From the NCBI GenBank assembly GCA_903840265.1, contig CAIMFH010000030.1, positions 62,001 to 126,000 on the forward strand: a DNA stretch of 64,000 nt, in the 5' to 3' direction. A program made the position numbers and the translations under genes. The stretch comes from an uncultured Schlesneria sp. GTDB taxonomy: Bacteria; Planctomycetota; Planctomycetia; Planctomycetales; Planctomycetaceae. Shown piece after piece: positions 35,492 to 44,528 of this stretch. Every line of letters starts with the position of its first letter. Within the stretch, counting starts at the first letter, position 1. The notes beneath the pieces are model-generated. The model was not told where the DNA came from and searched no databases. It was given only the letters and a program-made list of their open reading frames with translations.

Positions 35492-36370
35492 ATGATTCGC
35501 ACCTGGTTTGCTCGTTCGTGTCTGTGTGTCTGCTTTGTGGCAATCAGTACGGTCAATTTGCCTGCGGCAGACGTCTTCGAGCGACATGCGGCCCCCCTCG
35601 TGAAGCGTCTGGCTGAGAGTGGCGAGGCGGTCAAACTGGTGACGATGCAGGATGCGTCCAAGATTAAGCCACTCGCCCCGACCATCGGTTCGCCGTGCTT
35701 TGTCGCCAAGACGGACGAAGGGAGCTATGCGAAGGTGCTGGTTTCGTGGGGCTTGAAGAAGGGCAAGAATACCGAGAAGCCGATGCCAGTGTTGTTGATC
35801 GAGCGATACGTGGTTTATCGGGGTGATCGGCTGGACCTGACGTCGGCGACGGGCAAAGACGTGATGCTGTTCCCCGGCTTCGCCTTCAATCTGGATATCG
35901 GGCAGGTCGTGCCTGAAGGGCAAGGAGGCGACATTATCTTCACTGCAGACGGTGAGCTGATCCCGGCCGACCACGTTAAACTTGTGGTCTTGAATGGATC
36001 GCAGTTGCCGCCAGCCGACAAAGCCGCTCGCCGCGACCCTCAGGATCATGAAGGAGTCGTTGGCGAAGATTTCACGGGAACTTGGAAATTGAACGCCGAT
36101 GGCCGCTGGTTGGGCGAGCTTGATCTGAAAGTGACCGATGGCGGCAAGGCGACCGGATCATTCACCTCCGAGGAATCGAAGAACTCGTATGAGGTGACCG
36201 GGCAGCTTGGCAGTACGCCGCATAACGTGAAGCTGGAAGTGTTTCTGGCGAACACACAACTATCGGTGGACGGCTTTCTGTGGACGAAGGACAAGTCGCA
36301 GATGGCGGGAACCGTCACCATGACAGGCCGCAAATTCGGCTTTGTTGCGACGCGCGTTGCAGGCGAATAA
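35492..36370 (+). CDS. secreted protein of unknown function
   Basis: A 292-residue exported protein. Signal peptide FARSCLCVCFVAISTVNLPAA, a middle part with beta strands (VLLIERYVVYRGDRLDLT, GFAFNLDIGQVVPEG), and a C-terminal beta-rich module starting GTWKLNADGRWLGELDL that resembles a lipocalin-like or META-like 'tested by extra residues' domain (many alternating strands, FVATRV end). No family was firmly recognised. The ATG at 35492 opens the signal peptide. It lies between repeats and the HD-GYP gene, without visible link. Confidence 0.7.
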   Translation: MIRTWFARSCLCVCFVAISTVNLPAADVFERHAAPLVKRLAESGEAVKLVTMQDASKIKPLAPTIGSPCFVAKTDEGSYAKVLVSWGLKKGKNTEKPMPVLLIERYVVYRGDRLDLTSATGKDVMLFPGFAFNLDIGQVVPEGQGGDIIFTADGELIPADHVKLVVLNGSQLPPADKAARRDPQDHEGVVGEDFTGTWKLNADGRWLGELDLKVTDGGKATGSFTSEESKNSYEVTGQLGSTPHNVKLEVFLANTQLSVDGFLWTKDKSQMAGTVTMTGRKFGFVATRVAGE

Positions 36371-36560
36371 GTCGGTAGATTCCGTGTCATCGCGCCAGTC
36401 GGACGGACTGTGATCTGTGTACGAGTTGTTGCCAAAAATCTCGACCGCATAGACGTGATATCAGGAACTGCGAACTAGATTCAACAGTGATTATGTCCAC
36501 TGCGGACCTACCAACAGTTTCGGCTGCATTGCAGTCGCGTCCGAAACATGGATCACTGCC

Positions 36561-37823
36561 ATGAGCACAGAAGCTGCTCCACAAATCGAGTCGGTACTCA
36601 GTGAGGTTCGAACCCAATTCGGGTCCGATCCCTCAATGGTCGCTCGGGTTGATGGAGGCGCGAGTCGAACATCGGTCACGGGAATGCCACCCCGTGAACA
36701 AGACGAATCGCTATTAAACGCCAAGATCCTGATCGTCGATGACGAACCGATCAACGTGAAGGTCTGTCAAAAGTACCTGCACGAGTTAGGTTATAAGAAG
36801 TGCATCGGCCTGACGGACTCCACACGAACGATTGCCGTGATCCTGGAAGAGCGTCCGGATGTGATCATCCTGGACGTGATGATGCCGATCGTCAGTGGTG
36901 TGGATGTTTTGAAGCTGATCCGTCGACACGATGAACTGGCTCACCTGCCCGTCCTGATCCTGACCGCCTCTGCCGACCGTACGACGAAGCTGACTGTCCT
37001 GAACCTGGGGGCGACCGACTTCTTGACGAAGCCGATTGATCCGAGCGAGATGGCTCCGCGAGTCCGCAACGTTCTGTCGGTCAAACGCTATCACGATTCA
37101 CTGCGCAACCATGCACAAGCTCTGGAAGAGGCCGTTCGTCAGCGGACCGCCGAATTAGAGTCGTCTCGCATGGATGTCATTCACTGCCTGGCCAAGGCGG
37201 TGGAATATCGCGATGACCACACGGGTCGACATGTCGAACGAGTCGGTCGCTATTCGGGAATGATTGCGCGGACGCTGGGCATGGACCCGACGACCAGCTC
37301 GATGATCGAACTGGCGTCGCAACTGCATGACGTTGGCAAGATCGGTGTTCCCGACGACATCCTGCTGAAGCCGGGCCGGTTGACTCCGGAAGAGTACGAG
37401 CGGATGCAAAAACATACGCTGTTCGGTCGCAAGATCGTCGAACAGATGAGCGAACGGGAATGGGAAAAGCTGCGTCAGCATGTGCAGATCGGTTGTCGAA
37501 TCCTCGACGCTCCCCGGTCGCCATTGCTCACGATGGCTTCGCGCATCGCGTTGACCCATCACGAACGCTGGGATGGATCGGGCTATCCGCTGGGCCTGGC
37601 TGGCGAAGACATTCCGATCGAAGGTCGAATCACTGCGGTGGCCGATGTGTTCGACGCGCTCAGCAGTGTGCGTCCTTACAAGCCGTCCTATCCGATTGAC
37701 AAGTGCTTTAACATTCTGCGTAGTGAAAGCGGCACACACTTCGATCCCAAAGTGATCGAAGCCTTTTTCTCACGCCGTGATGATGTCGTGCGAACTCAAC
37801 TGGAACTCGCCGATACCGAGTGA
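36561..37823 (+). CDS. response regulator with HD-GYP c-di-GMP phosphodiesterase
   Basis: A 420-residue cytoplasmic protein: disordered N-terminus (1-52), receiver domain (~54-170) with acidic pocket ILIVDDEP and phospho-acceptor Asp105 in VIILDVMMP, a Lys in FLTKPID, then a short coiled linker and an HD-GYP domain (~195-400). The latter shows YRDDHTGRHVERV, LHDVGKIGVPD, THHERWDGSGYP and FDALSSVRPYK, all the hallmarks of an active enzyme. It should degrade c-di-GMP when phosphorylated. The hybrid kinase encoded 1 kb downstream is a candidate donor. A 90-bp repeat follows its stop. Confidence 0.9.
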   Translation: MSTEAAPQIESVLSEVRTQFGSDPSMVARVDGGASRTSVTGMPPREQDESLLNAKILIVDDEPINVKVCQKYLHELGYKKCIGLTDSTRTIAVILEERPDVIILDVMMPIVSGVDVLKLIRRHDELAHLPVLILTASADRTTKLTVLNLGATDFLTKPIDPSEMAPRVRNVLSVKRYHDSLRNHAQALEEAVRQRTAELESSRMDVIHCLAKAVEYRDDHTGRHVERVGRYSGMIARTLGMDPTTSSMIELASQLHDVGKIGVPDDILLKPGRLTPEEYERMQKHTLFGRKIVEQMSEREWEKLRQHVQIGCRILDAPRSPLLTMASRIALTHHERWDGSGYPLGLAGEDIPIEGRITAVADVFDALSSVRPYKPSYPIDKCFNILRSESGTHFDPKVIEAFFSRRDDVVRTQLELADTE

Positions 37824-38184
37824 TCCAGAGGAAGTGCGGGTCGCACTGACGTGTCGCGTTGAAGCATGGGTTAGACACAGTGGGTTTTGGCTCGCGGGAC
37901 GCCACAATAAGGTGGGATGCGCTCGAATGGGCCTCACCGAACGGCGGCTCGCTCGCTGTTGTCGCTCATCTCGCCGGGGATTTGGGTCGATCACGTGATG
38001 GCATCGCGTGCGACGGCGCCCAATTTCTGGCGAAAGCGGCGAACTCTTTGAGCCACGGCGATCACCACAACGACGACCTTGTCGAGTCCCGAAGTCCGGA
38101 CCAGAAATAACTCCCCGGTACCCAAAGGCGTGCTAAGTTTTGTGTACGTCCTTGGGCCCGAATTCGTTGTTCATTGGAGTGAAG
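37824..38184. other. intergenic region with dispersed element
   Basis: No gene is seen. It contains the third 90-bp element (37834-37923) and, near 38080, a partial 'cgaccttgtcgag' repeat. The region before 38185 must contain the promoter of the YfiR-kinase operon. Confidence 0.45.
37834..37923. repeat. ~90-bp dispersed element, copy 3
   Basis: GTGCGGGTCGCACTGACG start, CGCGTTGAAGCATGGGTTAG core and CGCCACAATAAGGTGGGATG end; diverged from copies at 15808 and 29258 mainly in the centre. Confidence 0.65.
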
Positions 38185-38871
38185 ATGTCGTCCGTCATTC
38201 ATCCCGTCGAGATGGCGCAACTCTTTGGCAACCGGATCGAGATGCCGTCAAAGCCAAAAACGATCAGCCCGCACATGCAGGAACTTTCCTGGCCGGCCAA
38301 GTCTGTTTTGATGGCCGCCGCGACATTGATGATTGGATTTTCGACACTGGCGGCCTGTCGTGGAAACGATGCGCGAACCACTTCCAAGATGATTGCTCGA
38401 GGTGATTCGTCGTTGGCCTACTCGGCCTTGTCGTACATCACCTGGCCGAAGGAATCGTTTGAGGCCGAGACTTCGCCCTTCGTGATGGCCGTGCTTGGCA
38501 AGGTGTCGTCGGCCCATGAAAAGCTGCAAGCCCCTTATCTGGAGGGGAAAAAGCGGATTCACGGACGTGTCGTGGAGATTCGCAAATATGAGTCACCTGA
38601 TGAAGTTGCCCATAGCCACGTGCTGCTGGTCGCCGAATCGTACCCGCAGAAACTGGCGAGTCGAGCGCTGGAAATGGTTGACGGTAAGTCAGTGCTCACG
38701 ATTGGCGAGACCGGTACTTTCGCCAAAGCCGGGGGGGTATTGAGCATCGTGAAGAGTGGCGATAGTTCCCTGTTGGAACTCAGTCAGCGGGCCGCGGCCA
38801 AGCAACGACTGAAGGTCGACGTTCGATTGGTCAACGTCTCTGTCCTCGTGGACGAAGATCGAGGTCGCTGA
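38185..38871 (+). CDS. YfiR-like periplasmic regulator
   Basis: A 228-residue protein with a long N-terminal region (1-39), a hydrophobic export segment (SVLMAAATLMIGFSTLAAC, with a lipobox-like LAAC), and a YfiR/DUF4154 domain: SALSYITWPKESF, PFVMAVLGKV, HGRVVEIRKY, HVLLVAES, VLTIGETGTFAKAGGVL and RLKVDVRLVNVS. YfiR is the periplasmic repressor of the diguanylate cyclase YfiN in Pseudomonas. Here the next gene, overlapping in TGATG, is a histidine kinase instead, so it likely controls that kinase (inference). GGAG five bases before the ATG sets the start. Confidence 0.85.
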   Translation: MSSVIHPVEMAQLFGNRIEMPSKPKTISPHMQELSWPAKSVLMAAATLMIGFSTLAACRGNDARTTSKMIARGDSSLAYSALSYITWPKESFEAETSPFVMAVLGKVSSAHEKLQAPYLEGKKRIHGRVVEIRKYESPDEVAHSHVLLVAESYPQKLASRALEMVDGKSVLTIGETGTFAKAGGVLSIVKSGDSSLLELSQRAAAKQRLKVDVRLVNVSVLVDEDRGR

Positions 38872-41249
38872 TGCCCGCCGCAGGCTGGATCCGCAATTTG
38901 CACTTGCGAACGAAGCTGATTCTGTTGTCCGCGATCACCGTGGGACTGGCACTAGTGTTGGCGTGCGCCGGTTTTCTGCTGAATGACTTGAGACTGTTGC
39001 GCGATTCGAAGCTGCGACAATTGAAGATGCAGGCCGAACTGCTGAGCTTCAGTAGTTCGGTCGTCGTGTCGATGGGGCAGCGGCATCAGGCCGAGGAACT
39101 GCTGGCGTCGCTACGTTCGCAGCCGACCATTGAAATGGCCGGTCTGTATGACGCCAATGATCGGCGAGTCGCCTCTTACGCGCCGGATATCAGTGTCGTC
39201 GTGCCGAGCAAAGTGCCGATGCGGGAGGGCGTGCGGACCACGGCGACTGGCTATCTGGAAGTCTTTCAGCCGATCATGGATCCGCAGCAGACGCGCGTCG
39301 GGACCGTCTATCTGCGGACCAGTATGCGCGATTTGTGGGAGCAAATGAGCAGCTACTCGCGCGTGTCGCTGCTGGTGATGGTCCTGGCGTTAGGAGTCGC
39401 CACGCTGTTCGGATCGGTCATGCAGAACACGGTGTCGAAGCCGATCCTGGAACTGGCCGCCGCCGCGCAGAAAATTACTTCAAACGATGACTACTCGATT
39501 CGCGTCCACTCCGATTCTCGCGACGAACTGGGCATCCTGTACAACTCTTTCAATCGCATGATTGAACAAGTCCAATCCTCACGGAACGAGTTGGAACTGG
39601 GCCAGAAACAACTGGAACGCCGCATCGCCGATCGCACATTCCTGCTGCAGGAAGAAATCGAACACCGGACGCGCATTCAGTCGGAACTGGTCAATGCCAA
39701 AGAGCGTGCCGAAGCCGCCAGCCAGGCCAAAAGCAGCTTCCTGGCAAACATGAGTCACGAAATTCGAACTCCGCTGAACGCGATCCTGGGATTTGCCGAT
39801 CTATTGCGCGTCGGTGGCGACCGCAACAACGAGGCGGAACGCCAGGATTTCCTCGAGACGATTCATCGCAGTGGCGAACATCTGCTGACGCTGGTCAACG
39901 ACATCCTCGATCTGACCAAGATCGAAGCGGGCCAGATGGATTACGAGCAAGCGCAGTTCTCGCCCCATCAGGTGATCGCCGAAGTCATGTCGGTCATGCG
40001 GGCGCGAGCTCACGGTAAAGGGCTGGCTCTGGATTATCACTGGTATGGATCGATTCCCGAAGTCATCACCAGCGACTCGGCTCGTTTCCGTCAACTGCTG
40101 CTGAACCTGATCGGTAACGCGATCAAATTTACCGAACGGGGCGGCGTTCAGGCGGTGGCGCGATTGGATGCGGAACGTGGTGAATTGACCGTGGATGTCA
40201 TCGACACGGGGATCGGTATTCCTGCTGGCGTGTGCGAATCAATCTTCAAACCGTTTACGCAGGCCGATAGCTCGGTCACTCGACGATTCGGTGGAACGGG
40301 ATTGGGTCTGTCGATCAGCCGTCACCTGGCGACCGGACTGGGGGGACGCATTTCGGTCCAAAGCGAAGTCGGCAAGGGAAGCACGTTCTCTGTGACGATT
40401 GCGACCGGACCATTGTCGGAAGTCCGCCTGTTGGATCATCCAGTCTCCGACATCATGACCGTCGCACGGCCTCAGCCTACGCCACCGCGCAATCGGCTGG
40501 ATGGACTGTCGGTCCTGGTGGTCGACGACGGCGAAACGAATCGCAAGCTGATTCGACTGGTGCTGGATCGAGCCGGTGCGACGACGCGCATGGCCGAAAA
40601 TGGACTCGAAGCGGTCGAACTGGGGCTGGTCTATCACTTCGACCTGATCCTGATGGATATGCAGATGCCGTTGATGGACGGCTACACCGCCGCTGGTCGA
40701 CTGCGCGAACACGGCTGCCGAGTTCCCATCGTCGCCCTGACGGCTCACGCGATGCGCGGCGATGCCGAACGATGCATCGAAGCGGGCTGCTCGGACTATC
40801 TGACCAAGCCGATCAACCCCGAGAAGCTGATCGAGAAGATCTCCACAATCCTGGGCGAAATCAACCCGGTTCCGGCCACCGCTCCGAAAGCAGAGACGAA
40901 GCGGCTGCTGCACGATGCGGTCGTTTCCGAACTGCCGGTTGACGATCAAGAATTCGCCGACATCGTGACCGAGTTCGTCGATCGATTCCGGTTGAAGCTG
41001 ACGGAGATGCATCAGGCTCATGCTTCCGAAGACTGGCAGACCATGGCCGAGCTGGCTCACTGGCTGGCTGGTGCGGGGGGGTCTGCTGGCTTCCCGATCC
41101 TGACAGACTCGGCCCGCGAATTGGAAACGAAGCTGCTGAAGAATGATCTGTCGGAGCTTGACGACCTCCTCGATCGTCTCGATCACCTGCTGCTGCTGAT
41201 TGCGTTCGGAGCCCCGCTCACACCGGTGGAACTAGAGAGTTCGCTGTAA
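38871..41249 (+). CDS. hybrid histidine kinase with CHASE8-like sensor
   Basis: A 792-residue inner-membrane kinase. Order: span 1 (~15-37), CHASE8-like periplasmic domain (~40-160; QPTIEMAGLYDANDRRVASY), span 2 (~165-187), HAMP, coiled coil, HisKA with His295 in NMSHEIRTPLNA, HATPase (TGIGIP, GGTGLGLSIS), receiver with Asp near 596 in LILMDMQMPLMDG, and HPt with His near 730 in AHWLAGAGGSAGF. This is the BarA-like phosphorelay layout. CHASE8 is also the sensor of the YfiN cyclase, fitting the YfiR-like protein encoded just upstream in overlap. Output partner could be the nearby HD-GYP response regulator. Confidence 0.92.
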   Translation: MPAAGWIRNLHLRTKLILLSAITVGLALVLACAGFLLNDLRLLRDSKLRQLKMQAELLSFSSSVVVSMGQRHQAEELLASLRSQPTIEMAGLYDANDRRVASYAPDISVVVPSKVPMREGVRTTATGYLEVFQPIMDPQQTRVGTVYLRTSMRDLWEQMSSYSRVSLLVMVLALGVATLFGSVMQNTVSKPILELAAAAQKITSNDDYSIRVHSDSRDELGILYNSFNRMIEQVQSSRNELELGQKQLERRIADRTFLLQEEIEHRTRIQSELVNAKERAEAASQAKSSFLANMSHEIRTPLNAILGFADLLRVGGDRNNEAERQDFLETIHRSGEHLLTLVNDILDLTKIEAGQMDYEQAQFSPHQVIAEVMSVMRARAHGKGLALDYHWYGSIPEVITSDSARFRQLLLNLIGNAIKFTERGGVQAVARLDAERGELTVDVIDTGIGIPAGVCESIFKPFTQADSSVTRRFGGTGLGLSISRHLATGLGGRISVQSEVGKGSTFSVTIATGPLSEVRLLDHPVSDIMTVARPQPTPPRNRLDGLSVLVVDDGETNRKLIRLVLDRAGATTRMAENGLEAVELGLVYHFDLILMDMQMPLMDGYTAAGRLREHGCRVPIVALTAHAMRGDAERCIEAGCSDYLTKPINPEKLIEKISTILGEINPVPATAPKAETKRLLHDAVVSELPVDDQEFADIVTEFVDRFRLKLTEMHQAHASEDWQTMAELAHWLAGAGGSAGFPILTDSARELETKLLKNDLSELDDLLDRLDHLLLLIAFGAPLTPVELESSL

Positions 41250-41261
41250 GCTCCCTAGTCG

Positions 41262-41352
41262 TCATTCCCGCGCGGGCGGGAATCCAGCGAGGTATGGTGA
41301 TGCCGGAATAGCAGAGCAGATGGATTCCCGCCCGCGCGGGAATGACGGGATG
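41262..41352. repeat. inverted repeat (CATTCCCGCGCGGGCGGGAATC)
   Basis: CATTCCCGCGCGGGCGGGAATCC (41262-41284) and GGATTCCCGCCCGCGCGGGAATG pair over a ~45-base loop, between two convergent genes. A common dispersed inverted repeat; it may serve as a bidirectional terminator. Confidence 0.65.
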
Positions 41353-41356
41353 GCGG

Positions 41357-41944
41357 TCACAACGTTCCCTTTGACGAGGGGATTCCCGTCTGACGAGGAT
41401 CGATCGTCGTCGCGATCCGCAGTGCCCGAGCGGTTGCTTTGAACAGACCTTCGGAAATGTGGTGACTGTTCGTGCCGTGATGCAGCACGAGATGCAGGTT
41501 CATCAGGGCGTTCGAAGCGACCGCCTGCCAGAACTCTTCGACCAGTTCGGTATCGAATTCGCCGATCTTCTCGGTGGGAAATTCGACCTTGTAAATAAAC
41601 TTCATCCGGCCGCTGAGGTCGAGTGCCGACGTGACCAGCGTCTCTTCCATCGGCAGCGTCATCGAACCGTAGCGAGTCAGACCCTGCTTGGTCCCCAAGG
41701 CTTGCAGTAGCGCTTTGCCCAGGCAGATGCCGACATCTTCCGTCGTGTGATGCGCATCGATATGCAGGTCGCCCTTGGCGGCGACTTCCAGATCGAACAA
41801 GCCGTGCTTGGCGAACAGTGTCAGCATGTGATCGAGGAACCCGACACCGGTCTCGATCTTGGCGACGCCGGTGCCGTCCAGGTTCAGCGACAGCACGATC
41901 TGCGTCTCGGCCGTGTTGCGTTCAATCTTCGCGATACGGGTCAT
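41357..41944 (-). CDS. hisB: imidazoleglycerol-phosphate dehydratase
   Basis: A 195-residue IGPD, step 6 of histidine biosynthesis (imidazoleglycerol phosphate to imidazole acetol phosphate). Both repeat halves with metal-binding histidines are present: [27 protein letters not shown], and the C-terminal [20 protein letters not shown]. Length matches the single-function enzyme. The ATG at 41944 ([14 protein letters not shown]) has GGAAAG seven bases before it; upstream in-frame ATGs add non-family residues. hisC lies 194 bases upstream on the same strand, so the two may be co-transcribed. Confidence 0.93.
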   Translation of the reverse strand: MTRIAKIERNTAETQIVLSLNLDGTGVAKIETGVGFLDHMLTLFAKHGLFDLEVAAKGDLHIDAHHTTEDVGICLGKALLQALGTKQGLTRYGSMTLPMEETLVTSALDLSGRMKFIYKVEFPTEKIGEFDTELVEEFWQAVASNALMNLHLVLHHGTNSHHISEGLFKATARALRIATTIDPRQTGIPSSKGTL

Positions 41945-41984
41945 CTTGATCTTTCCGGTCATGGCATGAAGACGGAAGAAAATT

Positions 41985-42125
41985 TGAAACACAGAGGCAC
42001 AGAGATCACAAAGGAATGAGAAAGAATCTAGTTCTCTTCAATTCTCTTTCGTGTTTTCAGTGTGTTCCGTGGTTCATGGCTATTCTTTCTCCGTGTCGTC
42101 TGTGCCTCTGTGTTTCAAGCTCTTC
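41985..42125. repeat. inverted repeat between hisC and hisB
   Basis: TTGAAACACAGAGGCACAGAG near 41984-42004 and CTGTGCCTCTGTGTTTCAAG near 42100-42119 are inverted copies around a 'gtgttccgtggttcatgg' centre. This word is widely dispersed in environmental genomes. No gene is seen in it. Confidence 0.6.
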
Positions 42126-42138
42126 TGTGCACTTCTAC

Positions 42139-43215
42139 TTAAACAATCTCTTTCAGTGCCGCCAGCAGTCTGTCGATTTCCGGGTCCGTCCCCACCGTGA
42201 TTCGCAAGCCGTCCAGCTTGTGACCTGCTGCCCAATCGACATCGGGGAACGACATGTATCTGACCAGGATCTTTCTCATCTTGAGCGCTTCATACTGCAG
42301 CCGATGTTCGCCCGTGGGATGCGTGGCCCAGACGAAGTTGGTCTGGCTGGGGACGACGTTGAAGCCAAGTTCCGTAAGCGCCGCCGACAGACGTTCGCGC
42401 GTCGTCCGGATGCGAGCCGTATTCTGCTGCATCCAGTCCTGGTCTTCGATCGCCGCCGTTGCCGCCGCCAGCGACAGCGAATCGCAGTTGTAGCTGTCTT
42501 TCATCTTGCGCAGTCCGCCGATCACGTCGGGGTGAGCGATCGCGAATCCGAAGCGAACTCCGGCCAGGCTGTAGCTTTTGCTGAACGTCCGCGTGATGAC
42601 GACCTGCTTGCCGACATCACTGTTCAACAGTTCGCCACGATGAGGAGCGTCACAGAAATCGCCGTACGCTTCGTCGAGCACCAGCATGCCGCGAGGCGGC
42701 GTCAGCGATAGCAAGTAGTCCCACGTCCAGCGATTGCCCGATGGCGAATTCGGATTCGGAACGAAGATCAACTTGCTGCGAGCGATCTGGTCACCGATCT
42801 TATCGAAATTCCACGACCAGTCAGGTTCCAGTAACAGCCGTTCGTGCTTGGCCCCCTGCAGATCGGACAGGGTTTCGTACAGGATGTAGCTGGGGTACGG
42901 ATACGCGATCATGTCCGTCGGACCAGCGAACGACCGAGTCAGAATCGTCAGGATTTCGTCGCTGCCGTTCCCGGGTAGGATCCAATCGGGATCGAATCCC
43001 ACCACTTCCGCGGCGGCTTTGCGGAACTTCGTCCCCAGCGGATCGGGGTACAGATTCAGCTTCCCCTGAGCAGCCGCTGTCACCGCCTCGACAACGCGTG
43101 GCGACGGCGGATACGGGTTCTCATTCGTGTTCAGCTTGGTCCAGCCGGCATCTTGGGGCTGTTCGCCGGGAACATATCCGGCAATACGATCAATCTCAGG
43201 TCGAAACAGGCTCAT
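42139..43215 (-). CDS. hisC: histidinol-phosphate aminotransferase
   Basis: A 358-residue class I/II PLP aminotransferase converting imidazole acetol phosphate and glutamate to histidinol phosphate. Seen: KLNTNENPYPPSP near the start, PGNGSDEILTIL, FVPNPNSPSGN, DEAYGDF, the PLP-lysine in TRTFSKSYSLAGVRFGF, and a C-terminal Arg in GLRITVGT. Length fits HisC. Its neighbour hisB performs the preceding step. A divergent HAD-like gene lies upstream. Confidence 0.93.
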   Translation of the reverse strand: MSLFRPEIDRIAGYVPGEQPQDAGWTKLNTNENPYPPSPRVVEAVTAAAQGKLNLYPDPLGTKFRKAAAEVVGFDPDWILPGNGSDEILTILTRSFAGPTDMIAYPYPSYILYETLSDLQGAKHERLLLEPDWSWNFDKIGDQIARSKLIFVPNPNSPSGNRWTWDYLLSLTPPRGMLVLDEAYGDFCDAPHRGELLNSDVGKQVVITRTFSKSYSLAGVRFGFAIAHPDVIGGLRKMKDSYNCDSLSLAAATAAIEDQDWMQQNTARIRTTRERLSAALTELGFNVVPSQTNFVWATHPTGEHRLQYEALKMRKILVRYMSFPDVDWAAGHKLDGLRITVGTDPEIDRLLAALKEIV

Positions 43216-43482
43216 CGGGACGCGGACTTTCGCGAGCAGAAATCGGTCAAACAGTGGACACGGATTGTCGGGCGAGGTTCATGGAACTGCAACTGTGCCA
43301 GTCGGTTTCGATTCGCGTACGCCGCGAGACCATTAAAGATGGTGCAAACAGTCAGGCAACACCGCCGAACTTTCGATTTGGGATTTGATCAAAGTCGTTT
43401 GCGGTTATGATTGTGTGGACAGCCACAATCCTCTGGCAGCGATACACCTCTGTACGACATCCTAGAATCGAGTCACCTCCGC

Positions 43483-44439
43483 ATGGCGAAATCGCTACTC
43501 GAATATGCCGAATGGTTGGCCGAACGAAAATTGCGATGGCCGGCGGCACCGAAGATCGAGTCTGCCAAGGCGACGGCGTATCTCAAGCCTCTCACTGGCA
43601 TTCGCGCGATTACCTGGAACGTCTACGGAACTCTGCTGCGAATCACCGACGGCGAATTGCTGTTTCAGCACCCTCAAGCGATCCGCATGGAGATCGCCCT
43701 GGATAAGACCATCCAGGAATTCAACATGTGGAACAGCATGACTCGCAAGCCCGGCAAGCCCTGGGAGTACATGCAGCAGAAGTACCTCAACGCGGTCGAT
43801 GAACTGAAAATGGCCTCGTCGGGGCGAAAAGGGGATGCGACCGAGGTGAATTCGGCCCACGTCTGGAAGAAGCTGCTGTCGATGCTCGACAAAAAGGATT
43901 ACGAGTACGACACCGGGTTCTACGGCGATATGGATGAGCTGTCCGAGAAAGTCGCCTATTTCTTTCACAGTTCGCTGCAAGGAGTGGAAGCCGCCCCCGG
44001 AGCGTTACCCGCACTCCAGGCCGTTCAGGCGGCAGGCCTGCGACAGGCCTTGCTGACGGATGCGCAGCCATTCACGCTGGTGCAGCTCTTCCGAGCACTG
44101 CTCGAACAGGGGTCGATTCCGCGTCCCGATGTACTTTTTACACCGTCGCTGAACACCTTCTCCTACGAAGAAGGGGTGCGAAAACCCGCGAAAACCCTGT
44201 ATTTACGGGCTGTCGACCGATTTGTGAAAGCGGGCATCCAGCCGGAACAGATTCTGCATGTCAGCTCAAAGGTGCACGACGACTTAGCTGTGGCCAAGTC
44301 GCTTGGGATGCGCACGGCGCTGTATGCGTCGGAAAAGTTGGGGCTGCAGGCTGCCCCCGAAGACCTGAAGGATTCTGCCACGAAACCAGATCGCCTGATC
44401 ACGGAATTGACTCAGATTCGCGATCTGCTGGGAGTGTAA
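43483..44439 (+). CDS. HAD-like protein lacking the catalytic nucleophile
   Basis: A 318-residue protein with a HAD fold. Motif I reads ITWNVYGTLLR, with Asn where the nucleophilic Asp should be. A long helical cap (~60-170) follows; motif II is ALLTDAQPFT, the Lys motif FSYEEGVRKPAKTLYLRA, and motif IV HVSSKVHDDLAVAKSLGMRT, where the usual Gly-Asp is Ser-Ser. The changes suggest it is not a phosphatase; it may bind a phosphate compound or protein. The start at 43483 (MAKSLLEYAEWL) is the first ATG giving a compact N-terminus. Next gene is the FabZ-like hotdog protein. Confidence 0.75.
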   Translation: MAKSLLEYAEWLAERKLRWPAAPKIESAKATAYLKPLTGIRAITWNVYGTLLRITDGELLFQHPQAIRMEIALDKTIQEFNMWNSMTRKPGKPWEYMQQKYLNAVDELKMASSGRKGDATEVNSAHVWKKLLSMLDKKDYEYDTGFYGDMDELSEKVAYFFHSSLQGVEAAPGALPALQAVQAAGLRQALLTDAQPFTLVQLFRALLEQGSIPRPDVLFTPSLNTFSYEEGVRKPAKTLYLRAVDRFVKAGIQPEQILHVSSKVHDDLAVAKSLGMRTALYASEKLGLQAAPEDLKDSATKPDRLITELTQIRDLLGV

Positions 44440-44528
44440 AGGGAGACAGGAACCGCTGCCCGCTTGAACTTTCGAGCAGCTTCCTTCATCCTTCGCGACC
44501 AGATATTTGAATGCATAGGAGATGCTTG

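Noticed and set aside
40239-41186. A 315-codon minus-strand frame
   Set aside because: Antisense to the receiver/HPt part of the hybrid kinase; composition is shadow-like.
42016-42711. A 231-codon plus-strand frame
   Set aside because: Starts in the inverted repeat between hisC and hisB, then runs antisense through hisC.
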